Positions 25,644 to 37,192 of a DNA stretch of 64,000 bases are shown here, one piece after another. The position numbers and the translations under genes are program-made. Location: the NCBI GenBank assembly GCA_949289845.1, contig CASEPN010000002.1:248001-312000 (forward strand), read 5' to 3'. Origin of the DNA: an uncultured Bacillota bacterium. GTDB lineage: Bacteria; Bacillota_I; Bacilli_A; RFN20; CAG-826. The stretch's first letter is position 1, and every line of letters starts with the position of its first letter. The notes under the pieces were generated by a model, which worked only from the letters and a program-made list of their open reading frames with translations, did no database searches and was not told where the DNA came from.

Positions 25644-27080
25644 ATGGGTCACGACATCATCGTAATAGGCGCCGGTATCGTCGGTTGCTCTTTGGCAAGG
25701 GAACTATCGCGCTACGAGGTCTCCGTGCTGGTGGTCGACAAGGAGGACGACGTCTCCTGCGGGACCAGCAAGGCGAACTCCGGGATCGCGCACGCGGGCT
25801 TCGACGCCGAGCCCGGGACGCTCAAGGCGAAGTTCAACGTCGAAGGAAACCGTCTCATCAAGAAGCTGGCGAAGGAGCTGGATTTCCCCATGAAGGAGAA
25901 CGGCGCCCTCGTTCTTGGCTTCGACGAGGAATCGCTCCCGAAGATCGAGGAGCTCTACGAAAGGGGCGTCAAGAACGGCGTCCCCGATCTCCGCATCATC
26001 CATACGGAGGAGATCCTGAAGCTGGAACCCGGGATCAACCCGGAGGTGAAGCACGCCCTCTACGCGCCCTCCTCCGCGCTCGTCTCTCCCTACGAGATGA
26101 CGATCGCCTACGCGGAGAATGCCGCCCATAACGGCGTCGAGTTCGCCCTCGGGAAGGAAGTCCGCTCCATCTGGAAGGAGGGGGATAAGTTCGTCCTCGA
26201 GTTCACGGACGGCACCCACGAGGAATGCCGGACCCTCGTCAACTGCGCCGGCGTCCACGCCGACCAGATCCACATGATGGTCGCGGGCGGGGATTCCCCC
26301 TACCACATCGTCCCGCGGAAAGGCGAGTACGTCCTCCTCGACAAGATGTACGGGGGCATGGCCTCCCGCACGCTCTTCCAGACCCCCACGAAGATGGGGA
26401 AGGGCATCCTCGTCGCCCCCACCACTCACGGAAACCTCCTGGTGGGTCCCAACGCGCACGACCAGGGGGACAAGGAGGACACCGACACTTCCGTCGAAGG
26501 GCTCGACGAGATCTGGAAGAAGGCGCTCCTCACGATGCCTTCGCTCCCGAAGAGGGGGATCATCACCCAGTTCGCCGGGCTCAGGGCGCACGCGAGGGAA
26601 ACGGACGACTTCATTGTCGGCTACGACGGGAAGGTCGAGGGGCTCTACGAAATCGCCGCGATCGAGTCCCCGGGACTGACCTCCGCCCCGGCCATCGCCG
26701 TCCATGCTTCCTCCGAGATCGCGGGGAAGATGGGCCTCAAGGAAAAGAAGGGCTTCGACCCGATCCGGAAGGCGATCCCGCGGATCGCGGAGCTTACCAA
26801 CGAGGAACGGGAATCCCTTATCAAGGAGAATCCCCTCTACGGGCACATCATCTGCCGCTGCGAGGTGGTGAGCGAGGGCGAGATCGTCGAGGCCATCCGT
26901 CGGGTGCCCGGGGCCAGGGACCTCGACGGCATCAAGCGGAGGACCCGCGCCGGGATGGGCAGGTGCCAGATGGGCTTCTGCACCCCCAAGGCGATGGAGA
27001 TCCTCGCCCGCGAGCTGAAGGAAGACATCACCGACGTCACCAAGAAAGGACGCTCGTCCTTCCTGGCGCGGAAGAGGTAA
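25644..27080 (+). CDS. FAD-dependent glycerol-3-phosphate dehydrogenase-type oxidoreductase (GlpA-like) with BFD [2Fe-2S] domain
   Basis: 478 aa. FAD-binding IGAGIVGCSLARELSRY at residues 8-24 and a DAO fold through about 370. The C-terminus has a four-cysteine BFD/Fer2-like domain (ICRCEVVSEGEIVEAI, then GRCQMGFC). In the glpK context it most likely oxidises glycerol-3-phosphate to DHAP. I use ATG 25644 with GTGGAGG upstream. First gene of a five-gene operon with short spacings. Confidence 0.8.
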   Translation: MGHDIIVIGAGIVGCSLARELSRYEVSVLVVDKEDDVSCGTSKANSGIAHAGFDAEPGTLKAKFNVEGNRLIKKLAKELDFPMKENGALVLGFDEESLPKIEELYERGVKNGVPDLRIIHTEEILKLEPGINPEVKHALYAPSSALVSPYEMTIAYAENAAHNGVEFALGKEVRSIWKEGDKFVLEFTDGTHEECRTLVNCAGVHADQIHMMVAGGDSPYHIVPRKGEYVLLDKMYGGMASRTLFQTPTKMGKGILVAPTTHGNLLVGPNAHDQGDKEDTDTSVEGLDEIWKKALLTMPSLPKRGIITQFAGLRAHARETDDFIVGYDGKVEGLYEIAAIESPGLTSAPAIAVHASSEIAGKMGLKEKKGFDPIRKAIPRIAELTNEERESLIKENPLYGHIICRCEVVSEGEIVEAIRRVPGARDLDGIKRRTRAGMGRCQMGFCTPKAMEILARELKEDITDVTKKGRSSFLARKR

Positions 27081-27084
27081 CCAT

Positions 27085-28350
27085 ATGATCCATCATGAGC
27101 TAGTGATCGTCGGCGGGGGCCCCGCGGGGCTTGCCGCCGCCCTGGGGGCCTACGAGGAAGGCCTCCGGGACATCCTCATCCTCGAGCGCGAGGACCAGCT
27201 GGGCGGGATCCTGAACCAGTGCATCCATAACGGCTTCGGGCTCCACACGTTCAAGGAAGAGCTGACCGGCCCCGAGTACGCCTCGCGCTTCATCCACGAG
27301 GTCCTCGAGCGGAAGATTCCCTACAAGCTCGGCGCGACCGTCATCGACGTGAGCAAGGACAAGGTCGTCACTGCCGTCAGCCAGGAGGACGGGCTCCTCC
27401 TCATTAAGGCCGACGCGATCGTCCTCGCCTGCGGCTGCCGCGAGCGCCCCCGGGGCGCGATCAACATCGCCGGGAGCCGCTGCGCCGGCATCTACTCGGC
27501 CGGGACCGCCCAGAAGCTCGTCAACATCGACGGGCTCAAGGTCGGGAAGGAAGTCGTCATCCTCGGCTCGGGAGACATCGGCCTCATCATGGCAAGGCGC
27601 ATGACCTTTGAAGGGGCCAAGGTCAAGGCCGCCCTCGAGCTCATGCCCTATAGCTCGGGGCTGAACCGCAACATCGTCCAGTGCCTCAATGACTTCGACA
27701 TCCCCCTCTATTTCTCCCACACGGTCGTGAGGATCAAGGGCAAGGACCGGGTCGAGAGCGTCACCGTCGCCAAGGTCGACGAGCATCTCTCGCCCATGAT
27801 GGACACCGCCTTCGAGATTCCCTGCGACACCCTCCTCCTTTCCGTCGGCCTTCTTCCGGAGAACGAGCTGGCCAGGGGCTGCGGGGTCGAACTTTCCAGG
27901 GTCACGAGCGGCGCCATCGTCGACGAGAACATGATGACGAACCTCGAGGGTGTCTTCGAATGCGGGAACGTCCTCCACGTCCACGACCTCGTCGACTTCG
28001 TCTCGGAGGAAGCGCGGAACGCCGGGCGCTCCGCCGCGAGGTACCTCCATAAGGAAATCTCCTCCGGAGAAGAGGCGATTGAGATCAAGACGAGCGGGGG
28101 CGTCCGCTACAGCGTCCCCCAGAAGATCCTCCGGAACGGCGACTTCTCGCCCATCCAGTTCAAGATGAGGGTCAATAACGTCTACAAGAACGTCGAGATC
28201 GCCCTCCTCGTCGACGGGGAGACGGTCGCGAGGAAGATCAAGCAGATCGTCACCCCGGGCGAGATGGAGACCCTCCTCGCCAAGGAGGACGTCGTCCGGA
28301 AGATCAAGGAAGGCAAGGAAGTCGAGATTGCCTTGCGGAGGAGGGGATAG
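27085..28350 (+). CDS. NAD(P)/FAD-dependent oxidoreductase (GlpB-like partner)
   Basis: 421 aa. Dinucleotide-binding VGGGPAGLAAALGAYEEG near the N-terminus and a second one at ILGSGDIGLIMARRM. CGCRERPRGAINIAGSRCAG is the typical signature of this family found between GlpA-like and DUF1667 genes. It probably passes electrons from the dehydrogenase to an acceptor. Starts 4 nt after the previous stop. Confidence 0.85.
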   Translation: MIHHELVIVGGGPAGLAAALGAYEEGLRDILILEREDQLGGILNQCIHNGFGLHTFKEELTGPEYASRFIHEVLERKIPYKLGATVIDVSKDKVVTAVSQEDGLLLIKADAIVLACGCRERPRGAINIAGSRCAGIYSAGTAQKLVNIDGLKVGKEVVILGSGDIGLIMARRMTFEGAKVKAALELMPYSSGLNRNIVQCLNDFDIPLYFSHTVVRIKGKDRVESVTVAKVDEHLSPMMDTAFEIPCDTLLLSVGLLPENELARGCGVELSRVTSGAIVDENMMTNLEGVFECGNVLHVHDLVDFVSEEARNAGRSAARYLHKEISSGEEAIEIKTSGGVRYSVPQKILRNGDFSPIQFKMRVNNVYKNVEIALLVDGETVARKIKQIVTPGEMETLLAKEDVVRKIKEGKEVEIALRRRG

Positions 28351-28352
28351 CC

Positions 28353-28713
28353 ATGCGCGAGCTCATCTGCATCTGCTGCCCGCTGGGCTGCCACATCACG
28401 GTGGATGACAGCGACATGAACGACCTCAAGGTCACGGGGAACACCTGCCCCAGGGGCGCCAAGTACGCCAGGGACGAGGTCACCTGCCCCAAGCGCGTCG
28501 TCACCTCCATCTGCCCCGTCGAGGGCGGGGAGATCGCGATGGTCTCCTGCAAGACGAAGGACTCCGTCGAGAAGAGGCTCATTTTCGAGGTCCTCAAGGA
28601 AATCCGGGCGAAGAAGGTCGTGGCCCCCGTCCACGAGGGCGACGTCCTCGTCCATAACGTCATGGGGACCGGGGTCGACGTCGTCGCGACCAAGACCGTC
28701 CTAAGGAGGCATG

Positions 28714-28721
<8 letters not shown>
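28353..28721 (+). CDS. DUF1667 protein (glycerol oxidation cluster)
   Basis: 122 aa. Cys-rich N-terminal half ([33 protein letters not shown]) likely binds an Fe-S cluster. DUF1667 genes commonly sit with GlpA-like and FAD-oxidoreductase genes, exactly as here. Ends inside the first codons of glpK. Confidence 0.85.
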
Positions 28722-30207
<1,486 letters not shown>

Positions 30208-30262
30208 GAAGGCATCCTATCTTCGACCACATCGAGCAAAAGAAAGGAAGAAAGCAAGAATC

Positions 30263-32326
30263 ATGCTGATGAACTACTTCAAAGAGCACAAGAAAAGCCT
30301 GATCTGCCTCGTGATCGGCCTCCTTGCGATCCTGATCAGCTCCTTCTGCGGCTCCCTCGTCCAGACGGCAGGCTATAGCCTCTCCGTCACGGACCTCAGG
30401 GACGCGACGAACGAAGGCGTCATGACCTCGATCGTCGTCGACGCGGAAGGGAACGAGACCGAGAAGGAGACCGAGATCGCCGGCAAGGTCGTCTCCGGCC
30501 TCCTCTTCAAGCCCAACTCCGCGAGCGCCGAGAACCCGCTCCCTGGAGTTGTGCTGACCCACGGCTACCTCAACAACCGCGAGCTCCAGCTCCCCTTCGC
30601 GATCGAGCTTGCCCGCCGCGGCTTCGTCGTCCTCGCCGTCGACCGCGAGGGCCACGGGAACTACGAGAACTCCGGGAACACCGGCGCCATGATGGCCACC
30701 AACGGCCTTTATGACTCCGCCAAGTACCTCTATAACCTCGACTACGTCGACAAGGACAAGATCGGCATCTCCGGCCACTCGATGGGCGGCTTCACGACCG
30801 CGATGACCCTCATGTCGGACGCCTCCGTCGGCATTATCTCCGCCGGCCTCATGCAGGGCTGGTCCAGCTTCATGGGCGCGGGGGCGGACGTCGACGTCGG
30901 CTTCCTCAAAGCGAACGACGACGAGTTCTTCTTCTCGGGCGTGGACGCCTCGGGGAACCCGACCATCTCCCGCGAGTTCCTCCATAGCACGACCGCCGCG
31001 AACTTCGTCGGCCTCGCCTATGAGGAAGGCGGCGAGATCAACGTTGAGAACTGCGCCTACTACGTGAACGGGGAAGTGGTCGAGCGCACCCTCGGGACCG
31101 CGATCGACGAGCCCTTCCGCGTCATCTACGAGGCGGACGAGATCCACCCGCTCAACCACTGGTCCATCCCCTCGACGGCGAACCTCGTCGACTTCTTCTA
31201 CACCGCCTTCGGGACCCCGAACGGCTACTCCGTCATCGACACCTATAACCAGGTCTGGTGGCTGAAGGAAGCCTTCGCTCTCATCGGCCTCATCGCCATC
31301 TTCTTCCTCATCTTCCCGCTCGTCTCCCTCGCCCTCACGATCCCCTTCTTCCAGTCGCTCAGGACCAGGAGGGTCAAGGCGGAGCTCGCCCTCGCTCCTT
31401 CCGGGAACGGAGGCGAAGGCCCCAGAGACGTCGCCATCGCCTATCGCGATGTGCCGGTGACGGAGGAAACGATCAAGAAGGAGGAGAAGCCCCTCAAGGG
31501 ACCCTTCGACTGGGTGTTCTACTTCCTTCCGGCCGTGGCATGCACCATCTTCGCCGGCTTCTCGATCCAGAGCTTCGTCAACGAGTGGGGCGACAGGTGG
31601 TTCCCCAACACCCAGCTCTATCCCCAGGATACGACCAACTGGGTCGCCCTCTGGTCGGTCGCCTGCGGCCTCTTCGCCTGCGGCATGGTGCTCCTCTTCT
31701 ATCTGGTCCGCTACTTCATGAACAAGTGGAAGTACCGGAACAACCCCGGCGAGCTCGTGCCCGTCGACAACCCCTTCTCGACCGCGAAGATCAGCGGGAC
31801 GAACCTCATGAAGACGGTCGTCCTCGCCTTCGGGATCGTCGTCGTCCTCTACCTCATCCTCTTCATCAACTGGGGCATCTGGAAGACCGACTTCCGCATC
31901 TGGACGTTCGCCATGAAGGTGTTCAACGTCCCGGAGATGGTGCCGACCGCGATGCGCTACCTCCTCTTCTTCGGCCTCTTCTACCTCCTCAACGGCATCG
32001 CGAACCAGACCTACCGGACCTCGACCATGCCGGAGTGGGCGACGATCGCTATCAACGCCTTCTTCAACGTCTTCGGTATCTTCCTCGTCATCATGATCCA
32101 GTACGGCACCTTCAAGAGCACCGGGGTCCTCTGGCAGGGCGACATGGCCCTTGGCTACATCGTACTCTTCCCGATCATCCCGATCCTTGTGATCGCCACG
32201 ATCATCTCCCGCCTCCTCTACAAGAAGACGGGGAACGTCTGGCTCGGCTCCCTCATCAACGCGATCCTCTTCACGATGATCACCGTCAGCGGCACCGCCG
32301 CCTCCTTCTCCTACGTGATGGGCTAG
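30263..32326 (+). CDS. Membrane-bound alpha/beta hydrolase
   Basis: 687 aa. N-terminal helix (about 12-32), then an alpha/beta hydrolase domain whose nucleophile elbow GHSMGG puts Ser173 as catalytic; PGVVLTHGY and DREGHGNYENSG are before it. From about residue 335 there are at least seven membrane helices with a cytosolic loop. The hydrolase domain is probably outside the cell. It is 55 nt after glpK with no terminator between; release of glycerol from lipids is a plausible but unproven role. Start may also be ATG 30269. Confidence 0.75.
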   Translation: MLMNYFKEHKKSLICLVIGLLAILISSFCGSLVQTAGYSLSVTDLRDATNEGVMTSIVVDAEGNETEKETEIAGKVVSGLLFKPNSASAENPLPGVVLTHGYLNNRELQLPFAIELARRGFVVLAVDREGHGNYENSGNTGAMMATNGLYDSAKYLYNLDYVDKDKIGISGHSMGGFTTAMTLMSDASVGIISAGLMQGWSSFMGAGADVDVGFLKANDDEFFFSGVDASGNPTISREFLHSTTAANFVGLAYEEGGEINVENCAYYVNGEVVERTLGTAIDEPFRVIYEADEIHPLNHWSIPSTANLVDFFYTAFGTPNGYSVIDTYNQVWWLKEAFALIGLIAIFFLIFPLVSLALTIPFFQSLRTRRVKAELALAPSGNGGEGPRDVAIAYRDVPVTEETIKKEEKPLKGPFDWVFYFLPAVACTIFAGFSIQSFVNEWGDRWFPNTQLYPQDTTNWVALWSVACGLFACGMVLLFYLVRYFMNKWKYRNNPGELVPVDNPFSTAKISGTNLMKTVVLAFGIVVVLYLILFINWGIWKTDFRIWTFAMKVFNVPEMVPTAMRYLLFFGLFYLLNGIANQTYRTSTMPEWATIAINAFFNVFGIFLVIMIQYGTFKSTGVLWQGDMALGYIVLFPIIPILVIATIISRLLYKKTGNVWLGSLINAILFTMITVSGTAASFSYVMG

Positions 32327-32345
32327 GGCCTGGCCCATCCCCATG

Positions 32346-32369
32346 GGCGCCCCTCCGGGGGCGCCTTTT
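32346..32369 (+). terminator. Terminator of the glycerol operon
   Basis: GGCGCCCC (32346-32353), TCCG loop, GGGGCGCC (32358-32365), TTTT. Confidence 0.85.
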
Positions 32370-32414
32370 CCTTGTCCTGGGGCTATGGGAAAGGGAAGAG
32401 GTCCACAAGGGGGG

Positions 32415-32429
32415 AGGGCGATATCCCTC
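32415..32429 (+). promoter_or_regulatory. Second copy of the AGGGCGATATCCCTC motif
   Basis: Exact 15-nt match to 16654-16668, followed by CTATAG. Both copies lie in intergenic DNA before a transcription unit. Confidence 0.35.
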
Positions 32430-32469
32430 CTATAGGCACCTCCTTTCTGTGATTTCCCCAATCCCTCGC

Positions 32470-32648
32470 CGTTTGTTGCCTCTTTCCTGCGAATTAGGGC
32501 TACATGCTCAAAATCGACGGCAGAACCCTTCTGAAGCGAATGGAAATGCACTGCTCGGCGGGCGATCCTCTACTTCCGTTCCCGCAAGAAGAAGGCCTAG
32601 CCTTCCCTTGCTCGGGGAGGGGCCGCCTCCCGGGCGGCCCTTTCCTTA
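32470..32648 (+). ncRNA. Candidate structured RNA upstream of rpsL
   Basis: The gene-free stretch 32327-32685 holds, after one terminator, a second terminator with no gene to end. GCCTCTTTCCTGCG (32478-32491) can pair with CGCAAGAAGAAGGC (32583-32596) in 12 of 14 positions. The same right arm can instead form a hairpin with 32600-32616 (CCCG-CAAG-GAAGGC stem). A small CAGAA-CCC-TTCTG hairpin lies inside. It could be a small RNA or an attenuator. I see no 6S, SRP, tmRNA or RNase P signature. No CDS is convincing here. Confidence 0.35.
32620..32648 (+). terminator. Orphan terminator before the rpsL promoter
   Basis: GGGCCGCC (32620-32627), 5-nt loop, GGCGGCCC (32633-32640), then TTTCCTT. Confidence 0.65.
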
Positions 32649-32685
32649 TGTCCCTGGCACATCCCGAATCCTTGTGAACTCGCCC

Positions 32686-32760
32686 TTGCCCCAACCTTCT
32701 CATGCGCGTATAGTCCGCCTTGGCCGCTCGCTTTGACACGCACGGAAATGTGTGTATCCG
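32686..32760 (+). promoter_or_regulatory. Promoters of the rpsL-rpsG-fusA operon
   Basis: First candidate: TTGCCC (32686-32691), 17-nt spacer, TATAGT (32709-32714). Second candidate: TTGACA (32733-32738), 16-nt spacer, TATCCG (32755-32760). Both face rpsL. Confidence 0.6.
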
Positions 32761-32809
32761 AGGAGCGGATTCCAGAGACGAATAGGAAAGAAGAAAAGGA
32801 GAAAGAGCC

Positions 32810-33226
32810 ATGCCGACAATCAACCAGCTCGTCAAGAGCGGCCGCCATGCCGCCCGGACGAAGAGCAAGGCGCCGGCCCTTGGCAAGAGGTGGAACAGCC
32901 TCACCAAGCGCCAGGGCAACCAGGCGAGCGCCCAGAAGAGGGGCGTCTGCACCCGCGTGGGCACCATGACCCCGAAGAAGCCGAACTCGGCGATGCGGAA
33001 GTACGCCCGCGTCCGCCTCTCGAACGGCTTCGAGGTGACCGCCTACATCGGCGGGGAGGGGCATAACCTGCAGGAGCACAGCACCGTGCTCATCCGCGGA
33101 GGCCGCGTGAAGGACCTCCCGGGCGTCCGCTACCACATCATCCGCGGATGCCTCGACTGCGCGGGCATCGAGGCCCGCCGCCAGGGACGCTCCCTCTACG
33201 GGACGAAGCGTCCGGAGAAGAAGTAG
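32810..33226 (+). CDS. rpsL: 30S ribosomal protein S12
   Basis: 138 aa. Decoding-centre protein of the small subunit. [12 protein letters not shown] start and [20 protein letters not shown] with the streptomycin-site lysines. Long leader with AAAAGGAG upstream. First gene of the str operon. Confidence 0.98.
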   Translation: MPTINQLVKSGRHAARTKSKAPALGKRWNSLTKRQGNQASAQKRGVCTRVGTMTPKKPNSAMRKYARVRLSNGFEVTAYIGGEGHNLQEHSTVLIRGGRVKDLPGVRYHIIRGCLDCAGIEARRQGRSLYGTKRPEKK

Positions 33227-33237
33227 GAGGAGACCAT

Positions 33238-33708
33238 ATGTCGCGCAAAGGAAAGATCGCGAAGCGGGACGTCCTCCCCGATCCCGTCTACAACAGCAAG
33301 CTCGTGACCCGCCTCATCAACCGGGTCATGTACGACGGGAAGAGGGGCACGGCCCAGCAGATCATCTACGGCTCCTTCAAGATCATCGAGGAGCGCACCA
33401 AGAAGCCGGCGATCGACGTGTTCGCCACGGCGATCAACAACATCATGCCCGGCGTCGAGCTCAAGGCCCGCCGCATGGGCGGGGCCAACTACCAGGTCCC
33501 GACCGAGGTCAGCCCCGAGAGGAAGCAGACCCTCGGCCTCCGCTGGCTCGTCACCTTCGCCCGCCTCCGGAACGAGAAGACGATGGAGGAGAAGCTCGCC
33601 GCCGAGATCATCGACGCGGCCAACGGGACCGGCGCTTCCGTCAAGAAGAAGGAAGACGTCCACCGCATGGCCGAGGCGAACAAAGCCTACGCCCACTACC
33701 GCTGGTAA
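33238..33708 (+). CDS. rpsG: 30S ribosomal protein S7
   Basis: 156 aa. Primary 16S rRNA-binding protein of the head domain. [20 protein letters not shown] and VGGANY-like [12 protein letters not shown] segment are typical. ATG 33238 follows rpsL by 11 nt with AGGAGGAGA upstream. Confidence 0.98.
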   Translation: MSRKGKIAKRDVLPDPVYNSKLVTRLINRVMYDGKRGTAQQIIYGSFKIIEERTKKPAIDVFATAINNIMPGVELKARRMGGANYQVPTEVSPERKQTLGLRWLVTFARLRNEKTMEEKLAAEIIDAANGTGASVKKKEDVHRMAEANKAYAHYRW

Positions 33709-33717
33709 GGAGAAGAC

Positions 33718-35820
33718 ATGGCCAACGACGAGAACCTGATCAAGGAGGAGGGCTACGACCTCCCCCACACCCGGAACATCGGGATCATGGCCCACATCGA
33801 CGCGGGCAAGACCACGACGACCGAGCGCATCCTCTACTACACCGGGCGCACCCATAAGATCGGCGAGGTCCACGAAGGCACCGCCGTCATGGACTGGATG
33901 GAGGAGGAGCAGGAGAGGGGCATCACAATCACCAGCTCCGCCACCACCTGCTTCTGGAAGGGCCACCGCATCAACATCATCGACACCCCGGGGCATGTCG
34001 ACTTCACCGTCGAGGTCGAGCGCTCCCTCCGCGTCCTCGACGGCGCGGTGACGGTCCTCGACTCCAAGAACGGCGTCGAGCCCCAGACGGAGACCGTCTG
34101 GCGCCAGGCCGACAAGTACAACGTCCCCCGCCTCGTCTTCTGCAACAAGATGGACGCGATCGGCGCGGACTTCGAGATGTGCCTCGACACGATCAAGGAG
34201 CGCCTCGGCGTCGACTACGCGGCGATCCAGCTCCCGGTCGGGCGCGAGTCGGGCTTCATCGGCGAGATCGACCTCGTCACGATGAGGGCCTACATCTACA
34301 ACAAGGACAACAAGGACGACGCGCCCGTCGAGCAGGAGATCCCCTCCGAGCTCAAGGAGAAGGCGGAGCGCTACCACGCGACCCTCCTCGAGAAGCTCGC
34401 CGGCCACGACGACGAGCTCATGATGAAGGTCCTCGAGGGCGAGGAGCCCACGGTCGAGGAAATCAAGGCCGTCATCCGCAAGGCCGTCATCACCGGGAAG
34501 TTCTTCCCCGTCCTCTGCGGCACCGCGTTCAAGAACAAGGGCGTCCAGCTCCTCCTCGACGCGGTCGTCGACTACCTCCCCTCCCCGCTCGACATCCCGG
34601 GCGAGAAGGGCGAGCTGAAGGGCGAGGAGTACTCCTGCAAGACCACGGACGATGCCCCCTTCGTCGGCCTCGCCTTCAAGATTGCGACCGACCCCTTCAT
34701 CGGGCGCCTTGCCTACGTCCGCGTCTACCAGGGCGTGCTCAAGAGCGGCTCCTACATCCTGAACTCCTCCAAGGGGAGCCAGGAGAGGATCTCGCGCCTC
34801 GTCCTCATGCACGCGAACAAGCGCCAGGAGGTGAGCTGCCTCCACGCCGGCGAGATCGGCGCGGTCGTCGGGCTCAAGAACACCACCACCGGCGACACCC
34901 TCACCGACCCGAACGAGCCCGTGGTCCTCGAGCGCCTCGAGTTCCCCGAGCCCGTCCTCGAGGAAGCGGTCGAGCCCAAGACCAAGGCGGACATGGAGAA
35001 GATGTCCATCGCCCTCCAGAAGCTCGCCGAGGAAGACCCGACCTTCCGCGTCCACACGAACGCGGAGACCGGCCAGACCATCATCGGCGGCGTGGGCGAG
35101 CTCCAGCTCGACGTCCTCGTCGAGCGCATGAAGCGCGAGTTCGGGGTCGTCGTCAACGTCGGCGCCCCGCAGGTCAACTACCGCGAGACGATCCGCAAGA
35201 CCGGCGAGGCCCAGGGCCGCTACGTCAAGCAGACCGGCGGCCACGGCCAGTACGGCGACGTCTGGATCCGCTTCGAGCCGAACCCCGGCAAGGGCTTCGA
35301 GTTCGTGGACGCCATCGTCGGCGGCGCCGTCCCGAAGGAGTTCATCAAGCCGACCCAGCAGGGGCTTGAGGAAGCCATGCAGAGGGGGCTCGTCGCCGGC
35401 TACCCCGCCATCGACATCAAGGCCACCCTCTTCGACGGCAGCTACCACGACGTCGACTCCTCGGAAGCCGCCTACAAGATCGCGGCCTCCCTCGCCCTCA
35501 AGGCGGCCGCCGGCAAGTGCGACCCCGTCATCCTCGAGCCGATCATGAAGGTCGACATCACCGTCCCCGACCAGTACTACGGCGACGTCATCGGCGACGT
35601 CTCCCGGAGGAGGGGCACCGTCGAGGAGGAGAGCCAGCGCGGGAACGCCAAGGTCGTCACCTGCTCCGTCCCTCTCGCCGAGATGTTCGGCTACGTCACC
35701 GACCTCCGCTCGATGACCCAGGGTCGCGGCACCTTCACGATGACCTTCGACCGCTACGGCGAGACCCCCCGCTACATCCAGGACGAGATCATCAAGAAGA
35801 GCCAGGGGACGGGCCGCTAG
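33718..35820 (+). CDS. fusA: Elongation factor G
   Basis: 700-aa translational GTPase driving translocation. G1 [16 protein letters not shown]3 DTPGHVDF, G4 NKMD, and the domain IV stretch [17 protein letters not shown] are complete. Preceded by AAGGAGA. Follows rpsG by 9 nt. Confidence 0.98.
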   Translation: MANDENLIKEEGYDLPHTRNIGIMAHIDAGKTTTTERILYYTGRTHKIGEVHEGTAVMDWMEEEQERGITITSSATTCFWKGHRINIIDTPGHVDFTVEVERSLRVLDGAVTVLDSKNGVEPQTETVWRQADKYNVPRLVFCNKMDAIGADFEMCLDTIKERLGVDYAAIQLPVGRESGFIGEIDLVTMRAYIYNKDNKDDAPVEQEIPSELKEKAERYHATLLEKLAGHDDELMMKVLEGEEPTVEEIKAVIRKAVITGKFFPVLCGTAFKNKGVQLLLDAVVDYLPSPLDIPGEKGELKGEEYSCKTTDDAPFVGLAFKIATDPFIGRLAYVRVYQGVLKSGSYILNSSKGSQERISRLVLMHANKRQEVSCLHAGEIGAVVGLKNTTTGDTLTDPNEPVVLERLEFPEPVLEEAVEPKTKADMEKMSIALQKLAEEDPTFRVHTNAETGQTIIGGVGELQLDVLVERMKREFGVVVNVGAPQVNYRETIRKTGEAQGRYVKQTGGHGQYGDVWIRFEPNPGKGFEFVDAIVGGAVPKEFIKPTQQGLEEAMQRGLVAGYPAIDIKATLFDGSYHDVDSSEAAYKIAASLALKAAAGKCDPVILEPIMKVDITVPDQYYGDVIGDVSRRRGTVEEESQRGNAKVVTCSVPLAEMFGYVTDLRSMTQGRGTFTMTFDRYGETPRYIQDEIIKKSQGTGR

Positions 35821-35841
35821 GCCCTATCCCCGCGCTCCTCG

Positions 35842-35870
35842 TTGCCTTCCGTAGGAAGGTGCGCTAATAT
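35842..35870 (+). promoter_or_regulatory. Promoter of tuf with internal inverted repeat
   Basis: TTGCCT (35842-35847), 17-nt spacer, TAATAT (35865-35870). CCTTCC-GTA-GGAAGG (35845-35859) overlaps the -35 and the spacer. Confidence 0.65.
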
Positions 35871-35915
35871 CCACGAGCGCCAAAAAATCTGAAAGCCAAT
35901 ATTGGAGGAACAGCA

Positions 35916-37109
<1,194 letters not shown>

Positions 37110-37123
37110 GAGGGATGCCCAGG

Positions 37124-37152
37124 GGGCCGCGGGAGACCGCGGCCCTTTTCTC
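37124..37152 (+). terminator. Terminator after tuf
   Basis: GGGCCGCGG (37124-37132), GAGA loop, CCGCGGCCC (37137-37145), TTTT. Confidence 0.9.
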
Positions 37153-37179
37153 TTGCCCACACGCGCGCGGGATGTGCCT

Positions 37180-37185
37180 TATAAT
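37180..37185 (+). promoter_or_regulatory. TATAAT seven bases before ATG (leaderless RDD gene)
   Basis: Perfect -10 with only CCAACCC between it and ATG 37193. A TTGCCC lies 21 nt upstream of it, wider than ideal. Confidence 0.5.
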
Positions 37186-37192
37186 CCAACCC

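Noticed and set aside
32470-32648. 6S RNA, SRP RNA, tmRNA or RNase P RNA
   Set aside because: Length and the known conserved cores do not fit; only a generic structured-RNA call can be supported.
32503-32676. Short open frame in the gap before rpsL
   Set aside because: No ribosome site, crosses a strong terminator hairpin, and the translated sequence has no pattern of a real protein.
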